Positions 1 to 5,298 of a stretch of DNA of 6,171 bases are shown in pieces. Location of the stretch: positions 2,227,885-2,234,055 of the forward strand of contig CP070808.1 of the NCBI GenBank assembly GCA_020343715.1. The letters run 5' to 3'. How positions within the stretch are numbered: the stretch's first letter is position 1; each line of letters begins with the position of its first letter. The notes below the pieces were generated by a model that had not been told where the DNA came from, did no database searches, and saw only the letters and a program-made list of their open reading frames with translations. This DNA is from Thermoplasmata archaeon. GTDB taxonomy: Archaea; Thermoplasmatota; DTKX01; GCA-020343715. The translations under genes were made by a program, and so were the position numbers.

Positions 1-173
1 CCTGGCCTCACAGGATGGCGGGAGGGTACTACGCCGTCGGCATAGCCGGGTTCATCGCCTGTGCCGTGGCCGGCGGCCTGATGGGTGTCAATCCGGCGGC
101 GGGGGTCGTGCTCCTGGTGCTGATGATACCGGCAGTGTTCGCGGGAGGCTACTGGGTGGCCAAGAACCAGTGA
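1..173 (+). CDS. Small two-helix membrane protein, hypothetical (5' end possibly outside window)
   Basis: The frame ending at the TGA at 171-173 is open to the window edge. From the first ATG (15-17) it encodes 52 residues. Two hydrophobic stretches, about residues 5-27 and 30-46 counted from that ATG, flank a short NPAAG turn, and the protein ends in WVAKNQ. This reads as a helical hairpin in the membrane with a short polar tail. Third codon positions are mostly G or C, which supports real coding. No SD sits at a good distance before ATG 15, so either the transcript is leaderless or this is the C-terminus of a longer protein; the sequence cannot decide. The next gene's SD overlaps this stop region, so the two are very likely co-transcribed. 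I do not recognise the family. Its place before two zinc-ribbon genes suggests a membrane partner, which is inference only. Confidence 0.55.
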   Translation, partial: WPHRMAGGYYAVGIAGFIACAVAGGLMGVNPAAGVVLLVLMIPAVFAGGYWVAKNQ

Positions 174-179
174 GGAGGG
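174..179 (+). promoter_or_regulatory. Shine-Dalgarno site that sets the start of the first zinc-ribbon gene
   Basis: The sequence GGAGGG lies directly after the upstream stop. It ends one base before the ATG at 180, too close for initiation there, but is six bases from the ATG at 186. This favours 186 over 180. A third ATG at 204 is also in frame but is further from the SD. Confidence 0.6.
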
Positions 180-185
180 ATGGAA

Positions 186-1184
186 ATGGCCGAAGGTATA
201 ACCATGAACCTCTCGTGCCCCAACTGCGGGGGCACTGTGACCTCCGTAGAGGGTCAGCGCACCGTCGCATGCCCGTTCTGCGACTCCCTCTCCTTCGTGG
301 AGGGGGACCGGGGCACCTTCACGGTGATGTTCGAGAACGCCCAGGACCAGCCAGGCATAACAACCAAGCTCCAGCAGTGGTTCGACAAGGGCCTCAAGGC
401 GAGGGACCTGCCAGAGCAGGCTCAGATAACCGAGACCTATCCCATATACATCCCGTTCTGGCGGTTGCGGGCCCGCGCCGCTGGGTGGGTCTGCGGTTAT
501 CGCGAGGAGAGGGAGACCGACAGCCAGGGCAACACCCACACCCGTCGGGTGCCCATGGAGAAGATGGTGTTCCGGGACTTCGAGTGGTCGGAGATCGCCT
601 GCGACCCCGGCGACATCGGCGTCAACCGGCTGCCTGGCCTCTACGGCAACGTGATAGCCCACGAGGACGGGTCGATACCCACGTTCGAATCGACGACGTC
701 TGTCGACGACGCCCGGTCCAAGGGGGTCGAGTCGATAAGGGCGATGGGAATATCCAGCGCCAACGTCCCCAATATCACATTCCAGAAGATGCACGTCTCC
801 CCCAAGTACCTGGGCCTGACCTTCTACCCCATCTGGATCTGCAGGTACAGCTACAGGGGCAGGTCGTACTTCGCCACATTCGACGGCGTTGACGGCAAGA
901 GCCTCTCAGGGAGGGCCCCAGGCGACCCACTCTACCAGGGCCTGGCCCTGGTGGCGGGGACGGCCATCGGCGGCACCGTCGCCGGGGCCTCGGCCACCGT
1001 CGGCCTGGCGGCGGCCGGCGAGGTGGGCGTGGCTGGCATCATATTCGGTGCGGTGATCTTCATCGTCGGGTTCTACTTCTTCCGACACGGATCCGAGGTG
1101 ACGGAGGGCGACATCGAGAAGCCGTACCAGAAGCCGATGAAGGGGATGGTGGCCGGTATGCAGAAGTTGCAGGGGGGATACTAG
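186..1184 (+). CDS. Membrane-anchored zinc-ribbon protein of the IPFW type
   Basis: The product has 332 residues. An N-terminal zinc ribbon has Cys11, Cys14, Cys29 and Cys32 as CPNC and CPFC knuckles, of the TFIIB-like or rubredoxin-like kind. A soluble region follows with YIPFWRL at residues 88-94, then a second block with YPIW at 214-217 and DGVDGK at 233-238. Two hydrophobic segments at about 253-277 and 281-299 are Gly/Ala rich and probably cross the membrane. A short charged tail ends in QGGY. Repeated 'PFW' and 'YPIW ... DG..GK' blocks are, from memory, typical of proteins annotated only as TFIIB-type zinc-ribbon-containing; no biochemical role is established, and nothing here suggests a real transcription factor. 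The ribbon is probably cytoplasmic, with the protein held at the inner face of the membrane. The downstream gene begins two bases after this stop and carries the same motif, so the two products probably work together. Confidence 0.85.
   Translation: MAEGITMNLSCPNCGGTVTSVEGQRTVACPFCDSLSFVEGDRGTFTVMFENAQDQPGITTKLQQWFDKGLKARDLPEQAQITETYPIYIPFWRLRARAAGWVCGYREERETDSQGNTHTRRVPMEKMVFRDFEWSEIACDPGDIGVNRLPGLYGNVIAHEDGSIPTFESTTSVDDARSKGVESIRAMGISSANVPNITFQKMHVSPKYLGLTFYPIWICRYSYRGRSYFATFDGVDGKSLSGRAPGDPLYQGLALVAGTAIGGTVAGASATVGLAAAGEVGVAGIIFGAVIFIVGFYFFRHGSEVTEGDIEKPYQKPMKGMVAGMQKLQGGY
444..463 (+). repeat. 20-base exact repeat, copy 1 (codes for IYIPFWR)
   Basis: The 20 bases beginning ATATACATCC and ending TTCTGGCG are identical to 1369-1388 in the next gene, in the same reading phase. 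Both copies encode the shared IPFW motif. This is best read as a conserved coding segment between paralogues, perhaps kept alike by recombination, not as a mobile or regulatory repeat. Confidence 0.8.
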
Positions 1185-1185
1185 G

Positions 1186-1776
1186 ATGCCCATCAAGCTT
1201 AAGGGGGTCAAGTGCCCCTCCTGCGGGACCGCCCTGGAGGGCAAGGTGGCCGACCGGGTCTACCTGTGCGACTGCGGTGTCATGCACACCCGGGACGACA
1301 AGGAGGTCAGGCAGGTCAAGTACACCATCGCCCTGCCCAGGGACCCGAACGCCCCCCCGTCGGCGGTGATATACATCCCGTTCTGGCGCCTGGACTCGGA
1401 CGTGATGATCCACTATACCAAGTCGGAGGGGGGCTTCTTCAACAAGCTCTTCGGCAAGGACTGGAAGGGGGGACGGGTCAGCATCTACGTGCCCGCCCTG
1501 GACTGGGACCCCAGCACCTTCAAGCACTGGGCCTCGACCATCACCTCCAAGCCGCCCAACATCCATGTTGGGAAGGACTTCGGCCCATTCGAGCGGGAAC
1601 CTGTGACGATGGACGAGGAGGAGGCCAAGCAGATGGCCGACTTCCTCATCCTCACCTTCGAGGCGGAGAAGCCAGGGGTGCTCCAGCAGATATCGTACGA
1701 GGTAAAGGTGTTCGATATGGCCCTGCTGTACCTGCCCTTCGACAGGTCGGGGAAGACCTTCACTCCCATGGTATGA
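1186..1776 (+). CDS. Soluble zinc-ribbon protein, paralogue of the preceding gene
   Basis: The product has 196 residues. The start ATG follows the previous stop (TAG at 1182-1184) by one base, with an AGGGGGG SD at 1171-1177, eight bases upstream. The N-terminus has a metal-binding ribbon with Cys10, Cys13, Cys28 and Cys30. The second knuckle is the tighter CxC, and His34 nearby could contribute. YIPFWRL occurs at residues 63-69, identical to the motif in the upstream gene. A weaker second block, LLYLPFDRSGKTF near the C-terminus, corresponds in position to the YPIW block of its neighbour. There is no signal peptide or membrane helix, so it is cytoplasmic or associates with the membrane through its partner. 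The shared motif and near-abutting genes suggest duplication followed by loss of the membrane tail, or assembly of both products in one complex. The function is unknown; I know of no catalytic signature in it. Confidence 0.85.
   Translation: MPIKLKGVKCPSCGTALEGKVADRVYLCDCGVMHTRDDKEVRQVKYTIALPRDPNAPPSAVIYIPFWRLDSDVMIHYTKSEGGFFNKLFGKDWKGGRVSIYVPALDWDPSTFKHWASTITSKPPNIHVGKDFGPFEREPVTMDEEEAKQMADFLILTFEAEKPGVLQQISYEVKVFDMALLYLPFDRSGKTFTPMV
1369..1388 (+). repeat. 20-base exact repeat, copy 2 (codes for IYIPFWR)
   Basis: This is the second copy of the identical 20-base coding segment also found at 444-463. The following codons differ (CGC CTG here against CGG TTG in copy 1) while still encoding Arg-Leu. 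The protein motif is therefore conserved beyond the identical DNA. Confidence 0.8.
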
Positions 1777-2010
1777 ACGCTCCGTGACGCGCGCCTGACT
1801 GGCCATTTCAATAAGGTCCAAAGCATTAAATATCACAATCACCTTGGATGGACAAGCTCCTGGAGGTATGGAAGCCAGCACCGAATGTGACCCTCAGGAT
1901 GATGCTCATCCCCCCGGGTTCTCCTTCGCAAGTACTTCATGCCGTGGGGAATGAGGACCACATCCCATGCCCCCGTTCCGGGGGCGGAAAGGTCGCACAA
2001 AGGTGCTCAC
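1777..2010 (+). other. Intergenic promoter and long leader of the TRAM operon
   Basis: This 234-base stretch has no convincing gene. It carries an AT-rich promoter element near 1825-1832, then a leader of about 150 bases if transcription starts about 25 bases downstream. The leader contains a 28-codon ORF at 1868-1954 whose ATG is one base after a GGAGG, and a small GC stem-loop in which CCCCC at 1970-1974 pairs with GGGGG at 1980-1984 around a five-base loop. It ends in a weak SD, AGGTG at 2001-2005. No T-run terminator is visible after the zinc-ribbon gene. Confidence 0.5.
1825..1832 (+). promoter_or_regulatory. Archaeal TATA box upstream of the TRAM operon
   Basis: ATTAAATA stands out in GC-rich surroundings, and the purine-rich CAAAGC just upstream could serve as a BRE. 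A start about 25 bases downstream would fall near 1855, leaving a leader of about 155 bases before the TRAM gene. A second, closer promoter is not obvious. Confidence 0.5.
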
Positions 2011-2304
2011 ATGAGGTATGATAGAGGTTATGTGGACTTCACCAGGCCCCCGCCACCGGTGAAGGAGGGTGATGTACTGAACGTCAAGATCGAGGGCATG
2101 GGCTCCTCGGGGGACGGACTCGCCCGCGTGAAGGGTTTCGTGATTTTCGTTCCGGGAACCAAGATGGAGGAGGAGTGCACCGTCAGGGTCACCAAGGTAT
2201 CCCGGAAGGTCGGCTTCGCCGAGAAGGTTGGAGAGGGAGAAGACGTAGAGTTGACCGAGGTGGATGAGCCCGAGGTCGATGCTGAGGACACCGAGGATCA
2301 GTAA
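2011..2304 (+). CDS. TRAM-domain RNA-binding protein with acidic C-terminal tail
   Basis: The product has 97 residues. Residues 17-73 form a TRAM domain: GDVLNVKIEGMG, then GDGLARVKGFVIFVPG, then CTVRVTKVSRKVGFAEKV. The Gly-Asp-Gly, Ala-Arg and Phe-Val-Pro-Gly positions are the family's signature. TRAM is a small beta-barrel that binds RNA. Free-standing archaeal TRAM proteins, such as those studied in Methanococcoides burtonii and Methanococcus maripaludis, act as RNA chaperones similar to bacterial cold-shock proteins. The N-terminus YDRGYVDFTRPPPPV is like other archaeal members. The tail is unusual: from residue 74 to 97, 13 residues are Asp or Glu and none is Lys or Arg. I chose ATG 2011 because it begins right before the conserved N-terminus and has AGGTG six bases upstream; an in-frame ATG at 1939 would add 24 atypical residues. 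It is co-transcribed with the next gene. Confidence 0.92.
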   Translation: MRYDRGYVDFTRPPPPVKEGDVLNVKIEGMGSSGDGLARVKGFVIFVPGTKMEEECTVRVTKVSRKVGFAEKVGEGEDVELTEVDEPEVDAEDTEDQ

Positions 2305-2318
2305 GGAAGGTCCCTTCG

Positions 2319-2630
2319 ATGGCTAAGCGGAGGCGACGACTGAAACCGGGCGGTCCTCGGAAGCAGTACACGTCCACTGCGCAGGTCAGGATGCTCGACC
2401 TGCACCGCAAGGACGTGTTCAAGTACCACATGAACCGCATCCTGGAGAAATCGGAGATGAAGGAGGACATTCGCCAGACCTTCATGGCCAATGTGCTCTC
2501 AAAGTCCTCCCAGCAGTCCATCGATCACGCCAAGGACTACATAACGGACGTGGTGGCCCAGGGCCACCTGGAACAGGAGGTCGCCGACCGCCTGTTCCGG
2601 CTCCTGGACGAGCACTCCACCCGGCGTTGA
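2319..2630 (+). CDS. Small helical protein with a basic N-terminal tail, hypothetical
   Basis: The product has 103 residues and starts 14 bases after the TRAM stop. Its SD, AGGAAGG at 2304-2310, overlaps that stop, so translation is likely coupled. Residues 1-16 form a strongly basic tail (Lys3, Arg4-Arg7, Lys9, Arg14, Lys15) rich in Gly and Pro and probably disordered. The rest, about residues 24-103, lacks Pro and Gly almost entirely and reads as three or four amphipathic helices with many Lys, Glu, Asp and Gln. There is no cysteine, membrane segment or known catalytic motif. The composition fits a nucleic-acid or ribosome-binding protein, and the TRAM gene beside it supports an RNA role, but this is inference. 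The basic tail could also contact the acidic tail of the TRAM protein. I do not recognise the family; it may be lineage-restricted. Confidence 0.8.
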   Translation: MAKRRRRLKPGGPRKQYTSTAQVRMLDLHRKDVFKYHMNRILEKSEMKEDIRQTFMANVLSKSSQQSIDHAKDYITDVVAQGHLEQEVADRLFRLLDEHSTRR

Positions 2631-2670
2631 GACGGCACCTTCCCGCCCTATTGGCTGGGGAGAAGAAGAC

Positions 2671-2704
2671 GGGCGTGGGGAGGATGGGGCCTCCCCAGTC
2701 GCCC
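2671..2704. other. 13-bp stem-loop in the convergent gap
   Basis: GGGCGTGGGGAGG at 2671-2683 pairs with CCTCCCCA at 2690-2697 plus CGCCC at 2700-2704. This gives 13 base pairs with a two-base bulge (2698-2699) and a six-base loop (2684-2689). On the minus strand it is followed by a pyrimidine-rich tail (complement of 2657-2670, GTCTTCTTCTCCCC). It could be a transcript 3' end or one domain of a structured RNA. Confidence 0.6.
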
Positions 2705-2762
2705 GGGGATAGGAGGCAAACGTTCCTATGTCGCGGCTTAGAGGGCCGCCGTTTCTATCCCC
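2705..2762. other. Composite stem-loop; possible structured RNA
   Basis: GGGGATAG at 2705-2712 pairs perfectly with CTATCCCC at 2755-2762. Inside it, AACG at 2719-2722 pairs with CGTT at 2750-2753, and GCGGC at 2733-2737 pairs with GCCGC at 2745-2749 around a seven-base loop. All three helices nest, giving 17 base pairs in 58 bases with an asymmetric ten-base bulge at 2723-2732. The element directly abuts the 2671-2704 hairpin. Its strand and role are unknown. A small RNA, a 3' UTR element of the 2319-2630 gene, or a stabiliser of converging transcripts are all possible. Confidence 0.5.
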
Positions 2763-2778
2763 TTGATGGAACCCTTTG

Positions 2779-2787
2779 CTTATATAC
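2779..2787. promoter_or_regulatory. Strong TATA box in a convergent gap, orientation unclear
   Basis: CTTATATAC is a near-ideal archaeal box A on the plus strand. Its TATATA core is symmetric, so it could also work on the minus strand. Read on the minus strand, transcription about 25 bases away would begin near 2757-2762, at the edge of the composite stem-loop. Read on the plus strand it would begin near 2810 and run antisense to the minus-strand gene ending at 2832. No protein gene explains it. Confidence 0.5.
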
Positions 2788-2831
2788 GCAGTACGGAGGG
2801 GTGAGTGAAAGTGCCACCCGGGTCTCGACCC

Positions 2832-3011
2832 TCACAGCTGGAACTTCCCATCGGGAGGGTACTCGGGCTTCTCCTCCGTGGCATCCAGCTCCTCCAGGCG
2901 GCGCTGCCGCCTCAGGGCCCAGGCGTAGAGGACCAGCATGAGGCCCACCAGGACCGCCGCTGCCACTGCGATGGCCAGTGCCAGCATCACCACGTCATCC
3001 ATAAGCGCCAT
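2832..3011 (-). CDS. Small single-span membrane protein, hypothetical
   Basis: This minus-strand gene encodes 59 residues from the ATG at 3011-3009. Residues 7-32 form one long hydrophobic helix (VVMLALAIAVAAAVLVGL and onward), followed by the basic cluster RRQRR and an acidic, proline-containing tail ending in GKFQL. By the positive-inside rule the tail is cytoplasmic and the short N-terminus MALMDD faces outside. Nearly all third codon positions are G or C, which marks this strand as the coding one over the overlapping plus-strand frames. An ATG at 3002 is an alternative start three codons in; the frame extends upstream to 3086 without the same character. The gene is divergent from the surface protein at 3131, and the two share a 119-base control region. 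The function is unknown; a small partner or regulator in the membrane is possible. Confidence 0.75.
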   Translation of the reverse strand: MALMDDVVMLALAIAVAAAVLVGLMLVLYAWALRRQRRLEELDATEEKPEYPPDGKFQL

Positions 3012-3130
3012 GGTCCTAGGTCCCCCGGTCGGTCCGCCCATGTCCAGGACGGGGAAGGGTAATATCCTTTGCCCCGCCAGGACCACAAGGTTATTTATAG
3101 TCCCTCGCGCTACGAACGAGGGGTGGCTTC
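3012..3130. promoter_or_regulatory. Divergent promoter region between small membrane protein and surface protein genes
   Basis: TTATTTATAG at 3091-3100 is a TATA box for the plus-strand gene, placing its transcript start near 3120-3125 and leaving a very short leader with a GAGGGG SD at 3118-3123, seven bases before ATG 3131. Its complement, CTATAAATAA, is also a plausible box for the minus-strand gene, giving a leader of about 55 bases. A second AT-rich patch at 3060-3066 (TAATATC) could serve the minus-strand gene instead. Confidence 0.6.
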
Positions 3131-5287
3131 ATGACCCGGACTCCCGCTGACGGTGTACCCTCCCTCCCACGATGGGGGACGCGCGCACCGATGATGGTCC
3201 TGCTCTGCCTTGTGGCCCTCGCCGCCATGGCGCTGGTCACCTCCGCCGCCGACGGCGATCTTAACCTGACCTCGGCCCAGTACGTCGTCTCCGATGACGA
3301 CTCCGACGGCTTCGCCGACACGGTGACGGTTACCGCCACGGTCCACAACGGTAACATGCTGCAGTCCAAGGCCTTCACCCTGGAGGTGCTGTTGATGGAG
3401 GGAGCCAACCAGGTGGACCTGAAGACCGACGGTGCGCTCCTGGGTGCCAACGCGTCCATGAACGTCACCCTGTCCGTGGGGACCGACATCGATTCCCCAA
3501 AGGGAACCTACAACGTCTCCGTCCAGCTCCACGACGGCGACCTGACGGGAGAGGTCGTGGCCACCGACGAGTACTCGGCGGACCTCCACCCCAGGGGGGA
3601 GTACAGCGTCAGCGTGGTCGCGGACCGCACGACGGCCGAGACGCTGGAGAACACGTCCGTCGATTTCACCCTCACCGTGAGCAGCCTATCCAACAACCCC
3701 ACAGGGGTCGACATCAACGTCACCACGAACCTGGGGTGGTCGTACGACCTCCAGGCCACCTTCGTCCAGCTGGAAGGGGGGGAGTCCATCGACGTGGACA
3801 TGACCGTCCACGTACCCCGCGACGCCCCCGCCGGCTCCCGTGAGGTGCTGACCGTCGAGGTCAGGTCGACCCGGAACGGCACCGCCTTCGCCACCACCAG
3901 CGTATCGGTAACGGTGGCCATGCAGACCTTCGGCGTGGACATGTCCCTGGACATCGACCAGGTGTTCGTCGCCTCGGGGGACACTGTGACCGTCCAGGGA
4001 ACTGTCTCCAACGAGGGGAACAACGCCGACAACATAACCCTGATGGCCGAGACCCTGCCAGGTTGGACGGCAGAGTTCGTGCCCCCCAGCCTCCTGCTGA
4101 GCAGGGGCGAGTCGGGCCGGTTCACCCTCCACCTGACGCCACCGCCCAGCCTCAAGGAGTCCGGCACCTCCCAGATGAACGTCACCGCCCTGTCCTCGGG
4201 GCTGGTGGCATCCGCCACCGGGGTGCTCACCGTGATCTACAACACCGCGGAGATCTCGCTCCGGGGCGACATCGAGATAAGCCCGGCCCTTCCCGTGTCC
4301 GGGGAGGACGTCACGCTCCAGGCCCCCGTGCTCAACAACGGCTCGGTCGTGGCCGAGAACATCCTGGTGGTCGTGATATCCGACGGCGTGGAGCTGGCCA
4401 GGACCTTCATCGACAGCATACCCCCCAGGGGGACCGGGGTGGCCACCCTCACCTGGACGGCAGCGCCCGGAAGCCAGCTTCTACGGGTCGTCGTCGACCC
4501 TGACAACGACATCCCCGAAACGGACGAGACCAACAACGAGGCGGTATGGACCCTCGGGGTGACCTCTGCCAACCTGGCTGTTTTCACCACCGACATGTCC
4601 ATCTCCCCGAGCTACCCCACCGAGGGGACCGATGCCACCATCACGGTCATAGTCAACAACCTGGCCCAGCAGCCCGCGGGACCCTTCGACGTGATACTGT
4701 CGGTGGAGGGCGAGCAGCTGAAGGCCTTCACCGTGGAGCTGGGACTGGCCGGCGGGGCCAACGTGACCTTGGAGGCCACGTGGACCGCCCTGGCGGGACG
4801 TTTCGAGTTCACGGTCGACGTCGATCCCCTGGGCCAGGTGCCCGAGGAGGACAGGACCAACAACCAGGCGTCCAGGTCCTTCTCAGCCAACGCCCGGCCC
4901 ACCGCGGCCCTGCTCATCCACATGACGGAGCTGGAGGAGGGCGAGTCGACATTCCTCAACGCCGACGAGTCCTTCGACGTGGACGGTAGGGTGCGCCAGT
5001 ACTTCTACGACTACGGCGACGGCACCGACTCGGGCTGGGTGTTCTCGTCGGGCATCAACCACACCTACGGCCAGGCGGGGACCTACGAGGTCCGTCTTTA
5101 CGTGAGGGACGAGGCGGGCGCCCAGAACGAGGAACCGTCGATGGTGGAGATCACCGTGATCAAGCCGGACGACGGCCCCGGCGAGAGCACCCCCGCCCTC
5201 CCGACCCCCCTGGTCCTGGCGGCCCTGATGCTCTCGGCGGTACTGCTGGCCCTCGCGACGAGGCGGGGGACCACCGGCATGCGGTAG
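3131..5287 (+). CDS. Secreted, membrane-anchored surface protein with Ig-like, CARDB-type and PKD domains
   Basis: The product has 718 residues. It begins with a signal peptide (basic n-region, hydrophobic core at about residues 21-38, likely cleavage after TSA near 39). Tandem beta-sandwich domains follow: residues 40-150 with a DDDSDG acidic loop at 55-60 that could bind calcium, 155-262, and a third at about 264-370 resembling NEW2-type additional domains. Two CARDB-like repeats span about 375-476 and 480-588, each closing with the family's D-x-x-x-x-x-P-E-x-D-x-T-N-N pattern (TNN at 467-469 and 576-578). A PKD domain covers 589-676, with YGDGT at 628-632 and HTYGQAGTYEV. A Gly/Pro linker, one membrane helix at about 692-712 and the positive stop ATRRG complete it. 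This topology displays the domains outside the cell. There are 12 N-glycosylation sequons (N-x-S/T, x not Pro), fitting an archaeal glycoprotein. CARDB and PKD domains usually mediate adhesion or spacing; no catalytic domain is visible. ATG 3131 has the SD; Met21 is a weaker alternative start. Confidence 0.9.
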   Translation: MTRTPADGVPSLPRWGTRAPMMVLLCLVALAAMALVTSAADGDLNLTSAQYVVSDDDSDGFADTVTVTATVHNGNMLQSKAFTLEVLLMEGANQVDLKTDGALLGANASMNVTLSVGTDIDSPKGTYNVSVQLHDGDLTGEVVATDEYSADLHPRGEYSVSVVADRTTAETLENTSVDFTLTVSSLSNNPTGVDINVTTNLGWSYDLQATFVQLEGGESIDVDMTVHVPRDAPAGSREVLTVEVRSTRNGTAFATTSVSVTVAMQTFGVDMSLDIDQVFVASGDTVTVQGTVSNEGNNADNITLMAETLPGWTAEFVPPSLLLSRGESGRFTLHLTPPPSLKESGTSQMNVTALSSGLVASATGVLTVIYNTAEISLRGDIEISPALPVSGEDVTLQAPVLNNGSVVAENILVVVISDGVELARTFIDSIPPRGTGVATLTWTAAPGSQLLRVVVDPDNDIPETDETNNEAVWTLGVTSANLAVFTTDMSISPSYPTEGTDATITVIVNNLAQQPAGPFDVILSVEGEQLKAFTVELGLAGGANVTLEATWTALAGRFEFTVDVDPLGQVPEEDRTNNQASRSFSANARPTAALLIHMTELEEGESTFLNADESFDVDGRVRQYFYDYGDGTDSGWVFSSGINHTYGQAGTYEVRLYVRDEAGAQNEEPSMVEITVIKPDDGPGESTPALPTPLVLAALMLSAVLLALATRRGTTGMR

Positions 5288-5291
5288 GGGG
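5286..5291 (+). promoter_or_regulatory. Shine-Dalgarno site supporting the GTG start of the NMD3 gene
   Basis: AGGGGG overlaps the TAG stop of the surface protein gene and lies seven bases before the GTG at 5299. No in-frame ATG or GTG lies closer upstream, so this site supports the GTG start. Confidence 0.6.
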
Positions 5292-5298
5292 TCGTCGG

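Noticed and set aside
170..892. Plus-strand open frame overlapping the first zinc-ribbon gene
   Set aside because: It is out of frame with the zinc knuckles and IPFW motif, is rich in Arg, Pro and Gly, and carries no recognisable domain.
1060..1881. Long minus-strand open frame opposite the zinc-ribbon genes
   Set aside because: It is a high-GC shadow of well-supported plus-strand genes, with no domain of its own and an arginine/proline/glycine-rich composition.
1899..1906. GGATGATG as the C box of a C/D guide RNA
   Set aside because: It matches only six of seven consensus bases and no CTGA D box lies at a suitable distance downstream.
2319..2630. Histone relationship suggested by GGPRKQ in the basic tail
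   Set aside because: The resemblance to the histone H3 tail is a few residues in a low-complexity segment, and the helical part lacks the archaeal histone-fold pattern.
2705..2762. Composite fold as a tRNA gene
   Set aside because: It has acceptor-like and anticodon-like helices but is only 58 bases, lacks D and T arms and any TTC-type T-loop, and the base before the would-be anticodon is C, not the expected T, on the minus strand.
2705..2762. Composite fold as an H/ACA guide RNA
   Set aside because: No ANA box follows the lower stem on either strand, and I see no kink-turn signature in the upper part.
2627..2941. Plus-strand frames through the convergent gap (2627-2941 and 2805-3062)
   Set aside because: They cross the stem-loops and lie opposite the better-supported minus-strand membrane protein; their translations look like shadows.
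5198..5287. PGF-CTERM archaeosortase signal at the end of the surface protein
   Set aside because: The hydrophobic helix and following arginines fit, but the diagnostic PGF motif is absent.
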